From: Nitrospiraceae bacterium
Lineage (GTDB): Bacteria > Nitrospirota > Nitrospiria > Nitrospirales > Nitrospiraceae
DNA length: 13,206 nucleotides
Reading direction: 5' to 3'
NCBI GenBank assembly: GCA_014534095.1
Contig: JACVSD010000044.1
Span: forward strand, 1 to 13,206
Positions 8,493 to 13,206 of this stretch are shown here, in pieces. The notes below the pieces were generated by a model. That model ran no database searches. It was given only the letters and a program-made list of their open reading frames with translations, and had not been told where the DNA came from. The position numbers and the translations under genes are program-made. How positions within the stretch are numbered: the stretch's first letter is position 1; every line of letters starts with the position of its first letter.

Positions 8493-8750
8493 GGCTGTGA
8501 CGAGGAGTAGTAGGCGACAGGGCACAGATCGAGAGAGCTGGTGGATGGTGCAAACCAGCCTGTGCGGCGCCGAACTCGCCTCTGAGCCGAATTCCTGAAC
8601 GCAGAGTAGGGAATTCCGCCTTGCCCCCGTAAACGGGTTAATGAAGGGCATCGAACGACGTACTGTTGCTCGAGCCGAATCAGGGTGGTACCACGGAAGC
8701 TTTTTGAAAGCCTCCGTCCCTGGGCCAAGGGATGGAGGCTTTTTCTTTTT
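8493..8750 (+). promoter_or_regulatory. T-box riboswitch, leucine specific (leuA leader)
   Basis: This is a complete tRNA-sensing leader. Stem I closes with GGCT (8493-8496)/AGCC (8585-8588) and GAGG (8502-8505)/CCTC (8579-8582). The specifier loop has AGTAGTA (8506-8512) opposite GAACTCG (8572-8578). The codon in specifier position is CUC (8575-8577), leucine, followed by a purine. Above it are GGCG/CGCC, GCACAG (8522-8527)/CTGTGC (8560-8565), an AGAGA bulge, and GCTGGT/ACCAGC capped by an 11-nt loop. A second stem is GAATTCC (8590-8596)/GGAATTC (8610-8616). The T-box AGGGTGGTACCACGG is at 8682-8696; its TGGT pairs with ACCA, that is, discriminator A73, as in tRNA-Leu. Antiterminator: CAGGG (8681-8685)/CCCTG (8718-8722) and ACGG (8693-8696)/CCGT (8714-8717) around a 7-nt bulge. 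Uncharged tRNA-Leu should permit read-through into leuA. I see no convincing promoter in the bases just upstream. Confidence 0.95.
8707..8750 (+). terminator. Intrinsic terminator of the leucine T-box
   Basis: AAAGCCTCC (8707-8715) pairs with GGAGGCTTT (8734-8742), extended inward by GTCCCT/AGGGAT to a 15-bp stem with one G-U pair and a 6-nt loop. TTCTTTTT follows. Its 5' strand contains the bases that pair with the T-box in the antiterminator, so the two structures exclude each other. Confidence 0.93.
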
Positions 8751-8876
8751 CAGGCTGATGAAAACGGCCGCCATCTGCGTTCTCGGCTGGAAAACATCCT
8801 CAACGTACCCCAGAGGGTACGCCTGCGGTGTTTTCTGCGCCTGCGGCCTTGATGGACAACCGTTTTGATCAGCCTG
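8751..8876. repeat. Palindromic intergenic element with terminal inverted repeats (MITE/REP-like)
   Basis: The 126-bp element begins with CAGGCTGATGAAAACGG (8751-8767) and ends with CCGTTTTGATCAGCCTG (8860-8876), an inverted repeat of 17 bp with one mismatch. Nested pairs are GGCCGC (8766-8771)/GCGGCC (8843-8848), GAAAACA (8790-8796)/TGTTTTC (8829-8835), and a central hairpin CGTACCC (8804-8810)/GGGTACG (8815-8821) with loop CAGA. It codes for nothing recognisable. From memory, similar palindromes with a GTACCC centre are frequent between genes in Nitrospira. It fills the gap between the T-box terminator and the leuA ribosome binding site, so it is part of the read-through mRNA. Copy number cannot be judged from one window. 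Confidence 0.75.
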
Positions 8877-8896
8877 GATTAAAGAGGGGTGACAAT

Positions 8897-10444
8897 ATGA
8901 GTCGGATGATTCGGATTTTCGATACGACGTTACGGGACGGGGAGCAGTCGCCCGGCGCCAGCATGAATGTGGAAGAAAAGGTCATGGTGGCCAAGCAGTT
9001 GGCGCGGCTCGGTGTCGATATTATCGAAGCGGGCTTTGCCTATAGTTCTCCGGGAGACTTCGAAGCGGTTCGGCGGATTTCTCAGGAGGTGGAAGGGTCG
9101 ACGATCTGCAGTTTGGCACGGGCCAGGCCCGAAGATATTGACCGGGCCTGGGAAGCCCTAAAAGGTGCACCGAAGGTTCGAATCCACACGTTTCTTTCGA
9201 CGTCCGACATCCATTTGAAACACCAGTTCCGGATGACCAGGGAGGAGGCCAAGAAGCGTGCGGTAGACATGGTTCAGCGTGCACGGAGCTATGTCAGCGA
9301 TGTGGAATTCTCGCCGATGGACGCCAGCCGGTCAGACCCTGCTTACCTGTATGAGGTCATCGAAGCGGTGATCGCCGCTGGGGCCGGCACGGTCAACATC
9401 CCAGATACCGTTGGCTATGCCGTGCCGCAAGAGTTCGGGGCCCTGATCAAGGGCATATTTGACAAGGTGCCTAATGCTAACCAGGCCGTTATTTCCGTTC
9501 ATTGCCACAATGATCTCGGCGTGGCGGTCGCGAATAGCTTGGCGGCCGTCCTCAACGGAGCCGGCCAGGTGGAGTGTACGATCAATGGCATTGGTGAGCG
9601 AGCGGGCAATACTTCATTGGAAGAGATCGTCATGAGCCTTCGCACGAGAACTGACTTCTATCAGGCCGACACCCGGATCAGAACCGAAGAAATTGCGAAA
9701 ACCAGCCGGCTGGTCAGCAAGATTACCGGCATGGTCGTGCAGCCCAACAAGGCCATCGTCGGTGCCAACGCATTTGCGCATACCTCAGGGATCCATCAGG
9801 ACGGCCTGCTGAAGGACAAGACGACGTATGAGATCATGCGTCCCGAATCAATCGGCCTGGTGGAAAGTAAAATGGTAATGGGCAAGTTGTCCGGCCGGCA
9901 TGCCTTCCGACAGCGGTTAGAGGAGCTGGGCTACAAGCTCACCGAAGACGAGATGAACCACGCCTTCGAACGGTTTAAGAAGCTGGCCGATCACAAGAAG
10001 GAAATCTTCGAGGAGGATCTTGAAGTGATCGTCTCAGAAGAGCTCGCCAAGATGGCTGAGCGTATCGTTCTGAGATCCTTTCATGTCGAAAGTGGGACTG
10101 ACCGCGTGCCCACGGCGACGGTGGAGCTGGAAATCGACGGCCAGGCGGTGAAGCAGTCTGGATCGGGCGATGGGCCCGTCGACGCCATCTATCGAACGAT
10201 TGCAGCGATGACGCAGACGAAGAGCAAGCTCCTGATGTTCGGGGTCAATGCGATTACCGGCGGCACCGATGCGCAAGGAGAAGTGTCCGTCCGGGTCGAA
10301 GAAGACGGCCGCGTCGTCTCCGGCCACGGTGCCGATACGGATATTATTACAGCCGCCGCGCGGGCCTACTTAAATGCCTTGAATCGGTTGCCATATAACG
10401 CGTCCAAGCAAGGAGACGGGTCCGAGCAGGTGCGCTTGATTTGA
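8897..10444 (+). CDS. leuA: 2-isopropylmalate synthase
   Basis: This 515-residue enzyme condenses acetyl-CoA with 2-oxoisovalerate to 2-isopropylmalate, the committed step of leucine synthesis. The TIM-barrel catalytic domain opens with [19 protein letters not shown] (6-24). It carries the metal-binding HCH at 202-204, the same numbering as E. coli LeuA, plus [14 protein letters not shown] and [12 protein letters not shown] linker region contains [15 protein letters not shown]. The C-terminal LeuA dimer regulatory domain (about 390-510, with [20 protein letters not shown]) is present, so feedback inhibition by leucine is expected. ATG 8897 is preferred because AGAGGGGTGA lies just upstream. 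A GTG at 8828 keeps the frame open but would translate part of the palindromic repeat. Expression should be controlled by the upstream T-box. Length is normal. Confidence 0.97.
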   Translation: MSRMIRIFDTTLRDGEQSPGASMNVEEKVMVAKQLARLGVDIIEAGFAYSSPGDFEAVRRISQEVEGSTICSLARARPEDIDRAWEALKGAPKVRIHTFLSTSDIHLKHQFRMTREEAKKRAVDMVQRARSYVSDVEFSPMDASRSDPAYLYEVIEAVIAAGAGTVNIPDTVGYAVPQEFGALIKGIFDKVPNANQAVISVHCHNDLGVAVANSLAAVLNGAGQVECTINGIGERAGNTSLEEIVMSLRTRTDFYQADTRIRTEEIAKTSRLVSKITGMVVQPNKAIVGANAFAHTSGIHQDGLLKDKTTYEIMRPESIGLVESKMVMGKLSGRHAFRQRLEELGYKLTEDEMNHAFERFKKLADHKKEIFEEDLEVIVSEELAKMAERIVLRSFHVESGTDRVPTATVELEIDGQAVKQSGSGDGPVDAIYRTIAAMTQTKSKLLMFGVNAITGGTDAQGEVSVRVEEDGRVVSGHGADTDIITAAARAYLNALNRLPYNASKQGDGSEQVRLI

Positions 10445-10526
10445 TCTGTACAGCCACGCTAGAGTGGCGCCTTTTGGTCAGACCGTCCGGACGGCAGATG
10501 AGGCCTGCCACTTAGCGAAGACTGGC

Positions 10527-10889
10527 ATGTTGAAGCGAAGACTTGCGGATTGTCCGGAGTTTCTGGCAGGCGATCACACCGTCCTGCGCGAGTTGTTACA
10601 TCCCGCCAGGCAGGCAGTAAAGATCGGCTACAGTCTTGCCAGGGGCACGCTGGCTGCCGGAGGACGATCCAAGTCCCATGTGTTGGCTTCATCGGAAGTC
10701 TACTACTTTCTGGCCGGAGAGGGCACAATAGTCATCGACGGAGAACGGGCGGTCGTGCAGGCTGGCTCGGTCATTTACGTTCCGCCCGGTGCGAAGCAAT
10801 CATTAGAGAATACGGGCGCCGCAGAAATCGAGTTTCTTTGTCTGGTGGACCCAGCGTGGAGCGCGGAGGATGAATCGGTTGTGGAATGA
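10527..10889 (+). CDS. Small single-domain cupin protein
   Basis: This 120-residue protein of unknown substrate is a single cupin beta-barrel. The visible family pattern is KRRLADCPEFLAGD at the start, SHVLASSEVYYFLAGEGTIV (50-69), then VIYVPPGAKQSLENTG (82-97) and FLCLVDPAW (103-111). Cupin motif 1 keeps His51 and Glu57 but lacks the usual HxH pair. Motif 2 lacks the usual His after PPG, so a full metal site is doubtful. ATG 10527 fits where the conserved sequence begins. A GTG at 10464 would add 21 residues with no recognisable homology, and neither start has a strong ribosome binding site. It lies between leuA and leuB in the same orientation, so it is probably co-transcribed. Context suggests a metabolic or small-ligand-binding accessory role, but nothing in the sequence proves one. 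Confidence 0.85.
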   Translation: MLKRRLADCPEFLAGDHTVLRELLHPARQAVKIGYSLARGTLAAGGRSKSHVLASSEVYYFLAGEGTIVIDGERAVVQAGSVIYVPPGAKQSLENTGAAEIEFLCLVDPAWSAEDESVVE

Positions 10890-10923
10890 GTCGCTGGGGG
10901 TGTGACGGAAGGAGAGCGGGAGC

Positions 10924-11997
10924 GTGAACGCAAGGATCGTTGTATTGGCCGGAGATGGAGTCGGGCGGGAGATCGTGCCGGAAGCCGTGAAGGTGTTAAA
11001 GGCGGTGGGGCAGAAATATCACCACACGTTTGATTTCGTTTCGGCGGACATTGGTGGACAGGCGATCGACAAAACCGGAGTCCCTCTTCCTCAGGAGACG
11101 TTGGCCCTTGCCCAGCAAAGCGATGCCGTACTGCTTGGAGCCGTGGGCGGGCCGAAGTGGGAAGGGCTGGAGTATAGCCTAAGACCGGAACGGGCGTTAC
11201 TCGGTATTCGCGAAGCGCTGGGCCTCTACGCGAACCTCCGGCCGGCAAAGCTCTATCCCAACCTCGTCGATGCGTCCACTTTGAAACGCGAGGTCGTGGA
11301 AGGGATCGATATCCTGGTGATCCGTGAGCTCACAGGAGGCATTTACTTCGGTAAACCGAAAGGTATTGAAACACTTCCCAATGGGGAAGAGCGTGGCGTC
11401 AATACCGAGGTCTATACTACGGAAGAAGTCCGACGGATTGCGAAAGTGGCGTTTGATGCGGCCCGCAAACGGCGCAAAAAGGTGACGTCGGTGGACAAGG
11501 CCAATGTCCTCGAGTCTTCCGAGCTGTGGCGCAGAGTCGTCATAGAGGTTCATCAATCGTATCCGGATGTGGAATTAGGGCATATCTATGTCGATAACGC
11601 GGCCATGCAGCTCGTTCGCAACCCGCGACAATTCGACGTGCTGTTGTGCAACAATATGTTCGGGGACATCCTCAGTGATGAGGCGGCAATGCTTACCGGG
11701 TCGATCGGTATGTTACCGTCAGCGAGTATTGGATCAAAAGTTGGTCTGTTCGAGCCGATCCATGGCAGCGCACCGGATATTGCCGGAAAGAACATCGCAA
11801 ACCCCATCGCGACGATTGCGTCCGTTGCCATGATGCTGTCGTATGCCTTCCAGCTGGATAAAGAAGCCGAGGCGATCGAGCAGGCGATCGGGAAGACGCT
11901 CGATCTCGGTTATCGGACGAAAGATATACAGAGCGCGGGGGCACGAATCGTGGGCACGACCGAGATGGGGGATGCGATTCTGCGAAACCTGAATTGA
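10924..11997 (+). CDS. leuB: 3-isopropylmalate dehydrogenase
   Basis: This 357-residue NAD-dependent enzyme oxidises and decarboxylates 3-isopropylmalate to 2-oxoisocaproate, the last leucine-specific step before transamination. The N-terminus is [20 protein letters not shown], followed by [10 protein letters not shown]. Substrate-binding arginines lie in [20 protein letters not shown], and [13 protein letters not shown] follows. The signature [20 protein letters not shown] supplies metal-binding aspartates, and [15 protein letters not shown] forms the NAD-binding loop. Length is normal. The start is GTG 10924, preceded by GGAAGGAG at a workable distance; no better ATG exists near the conserved N-terminus. 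It follows the cupin gene after 34 bp. leuCD, needed for the isomerase step between LeuA and LeuB, is not in the window. Confidence 0.97.
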   Translation: MNARIVVLAGDGVGREIVPEAVKVLKAVGQKYHHTFDFVSADIGGQAIDKTGVPLPQETLALAQQSDAVLLGAVGGPKWEGLEYSLRPERALLGIREALGLYANLRPAKLYPNLVDASTLKREVVEGIDILVIRELTGGIYFGKPKGIETLPNGEERGVNTEVYTTEEVRRIAKVAFDAARKRRKKVTSVDKANVLESSELWRRVVIEVHQSYPDVELGHIYVDNAAMQLVRNPRQFDVLLCNNMFGDILSDEAAMLTGSIGMLPSASIGSKVGLFEPIHGSAPDIAGKNIANPIATIASVAMMLSYAFQLDKEAEAIEQAIGKTLDLGYRTKDIQSAGARIVGTTEMGDAILRNLN

Positions 11998-12013
11998 CGT
12001 GGTGGCTCAGGCG

Positions 12014-13206
12014 ATGACGACAAAACTTCAAGCATGGACTATTCGGACCCTAGCGGGAAGCGGCCAACCTGGCTATGCGGGCGACGGGGGACCTGCGGCT
12101 CAGGCTCATTTGAACGAGCCGAAGGGATTGGCTATGGATGCTCAGGGGCACGTCTTTATTGCGGATTCTGAGAATCATGTCATCCGGAAGATCGACCGGG
12201 CGACCGGTATGATCACGACGGTGGCCGGTTTGGCGGGTGACGACAGCGGCCGGCCGCCGGTCCAGGCAGCGGAACCTCCGGTGGAACAGGCTGATGAGGA
12301 CCCGTTTGCAGACATGGGCCAGGCGTCGACGCACACATACACACAGCAGCCGGATTTGAGTGGAACCGTCCGGTACTTGATCAATGGCACCGCCGTGCCG
12401 AAACGGTTTGAAGGCGATGGCGGGCCTGCGACACAGGCGCGACTCAACTTTCCTACCGCCGTGGCGATCGACGGCCACGGTTCGGTGTTCATTGCCGACA
12501 CCATGAATCACCGCGTACGACGCGTCGACGCTCTCACAGGGATGATCACCACGTTGGCCGGGACTGGTCAGCCCCGGTTCTCCGGTGATGGCGGTCCCGC
12601 GGATCAAGCCGCGCTCAACGAACCGGTGGCGTTGGCGCTCGATGGAGGCGGCCGGCTCTTCATCGCGGATCAAAGTAATCACCGGGTGCGGCTCGTTGAT
12701 CTTTCGACCGGTATCATTAGTACCATTGCTGGTACTGGTTCGGCGACCTACGATGGAGATGAGGTGCCCGCAACGAGCGCAAGTCTCGCGGGTCCCAGCG
12801 GACTCAACCTGCGCGACGGGGTTCTGTACATTGCGGATACCTTCAATAGCCGGATTAGAGCCGTCGATTTGTCCACAGGGGTCATTTCGATGTTTGTGGG
12901 CGATGGCGGCGAGTATCGCTTCCAATCACGTGACGAGCCGCCGTCGACAAGCCTTTCCAGGCCTTCGGGGATCGTGCTGCTCCCACAAGGATTGTATGTG
13001 ACGGACTCCGACAGCCATCTGGTCCGTTGGTGGGATCCGGTAACCAGGGTGATCGTTCGCATTGCAGGTACAGGGGTTGCCTCCTATAACGGGGACGGGG
13101 GGTCGGGCTTGGAAGCGTCTCTTAGTTATCCGTTTGGGATCATCGCAGATCAGGAGGGTGGGCTGTTAGTCGCGGACACCTTCAATCATTGCATTCGTCG
13201 AATGTC
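12014..13206 (+). CDS. NHL-repeat beta-propeller protein, 3' end outside window
   Basis: The frame is open from ATG 12014 to the window edge (397 codons and two bases), so the stop is not seen. At least five, probably six, repeats of about 50 residues follow the pattern GDGGPA-x-A-x-L-x-P, then a hydrophobic strand, then IAD-x-x-NHRVR-x-VD and a TG-I-IST-x-AG strand. Repeat starts are near residues 21, 132, 189, 246, 302 and 358. This is the NHL/teneurin-like propeller fold, a binding scaffold for proteins or other ligands. No signal peptide or membrane segment is visible at the N-terminus. Residues about 75-130 form an insertion, acidic and Gln/Pro-rich in part, that breaks the regular spacing between the first and second blades. 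It starts 16 nt after leuB with no strong ribosome binding site; in-frame GTG codons at 11999 and 12002 are alternative starts. Function is unknown. Confidence 0.85.
   Translation, partial: MTTKLQAWTIRTLAGSGQPGYAGDGGPAAQAHLNEPKGLAMDAQGHVFIADSENHVIRKIDRATGMITTVAGLAGDDSGRPPVQAAEPPVEQADEDPFADMGQASTHTYTQQPDLSGTVRYLINGTAVPKRFEGDGGPATQARLNFPTAVAIDGHGSVFIADTMNHRVRRVDALTGMITTLAGTGQPRFSGDGGPADQAALNEPVALALDGGGRLFIADQSNHRVRLVDLSTGIISTIAGTGSATYDGDEVPATSASLAGPSGLNLRDGVLYIADTFNSRIRAVDLSTGVISMFVGDGGEYRFQSRDEPPSTSLSRPSGIVLLPQGLYVTDSDSHLVRWWDPVTRVIVRIAGTGVASYNGDGGSGLEASLSYPFGIIADQEGGLLVADTFNHCIRRM

Noticed and set aside
8828..8896. GTG start giving a longer LeuA
   Set aside because: The added residues come from the palindromic repeat, while ATG 8897 has a good ribosome binding site and matches the conserved start of LeuA.
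10446..10494. Palindromes between leuA and the cupin gene: CTGTACAG (10446-10453), GCCAC/GTGGC hairpin and CCGTCCGGACGG (10483-10494)
   Set aside because: There is no T tract for a terminator and no second copy to suggest an operator. Short palindromes of this kind are expected in GC-rich DNA.
12050..12925. 291-codon open frame on the minus strand opposite the NHL-repeat gene
   Set aside because: The plus strand encodes regular NHL repeats, so the minus frame is a by-product of repeated codon patterns.

Overview
The window looks like chromosomal DNA from a Nitrospira-type bacterium (phylum Nitrospirota). This is an inference from four things: moderately high GC, a di-haem cytochrome c peroxidase, the gene order ilvB-ilvN-ilvC-psd-pssA-leuA-leuB (an order I also remember from Geobacter-like bacteria), and a palindromic intergenic repeat of a kind I associate with Nitrospira genomes. 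No database search was possible.

Left part (1-3010): the last codons of a C4 zinc-ribbon protein; a secreted di-haem cytochrome c peroxidase (242-1309); a short ribonuclease HIII on the minus strand (1337-2005), convergent with the peroxidase; and a divergently transcribed M48 metalloprotease lipoprotein (2110-2976). Then comes the RNase P RNA gene rnpB (3017-3450). It has a well-placed promoter and a long closing helix whose 5' strand starts at the predicted transcription start.

Middle (3451-8491): a promoter and a leader of about 114 nt precede ilvB, ilvN and ilvC (acetohydroxyacid synthase large and small subunits, ketol-acid reductoisomerase), the common steps of valine, isoleucine and leucine synthesis. 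These run with short gaps into psd and pssA, which make phosphatidylethanolamine from CDP-diacylglycerol and serine. psd and pssA overlap by 4 nt (ATGA).

Right part (8492-13206): directly after pssA lies a complete T-box riboswitch. It has a CUC (leucine) specifier, an AGGGTGGTACCACGG T-box and an intrinsic terminator competing with a canonical antiterminator. Downstream is leuA, the leucine-committing step, so the switch should read uncharged tRNA-Leu. Between the terminator and leuA lies a 126-bp palindromic element with 17-bp terminal inverted repeats. leuA is followed by a small cupin gene, leuB, and the start of a cytoplasmic-looking NHL-repeat beta-propeller protein that runs off the end.

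The region works mainly as a branched-chain amino acid operon with an embedded phospholipid module. The most interesting signals are the leucine T-box in a non-Firmicute setting, its position inside a possible long transcription unit, and the mobile-looking palindrome in its leader. I found no CRISPR array, transposase, toxin-antitoxin pair or evident new defence system.
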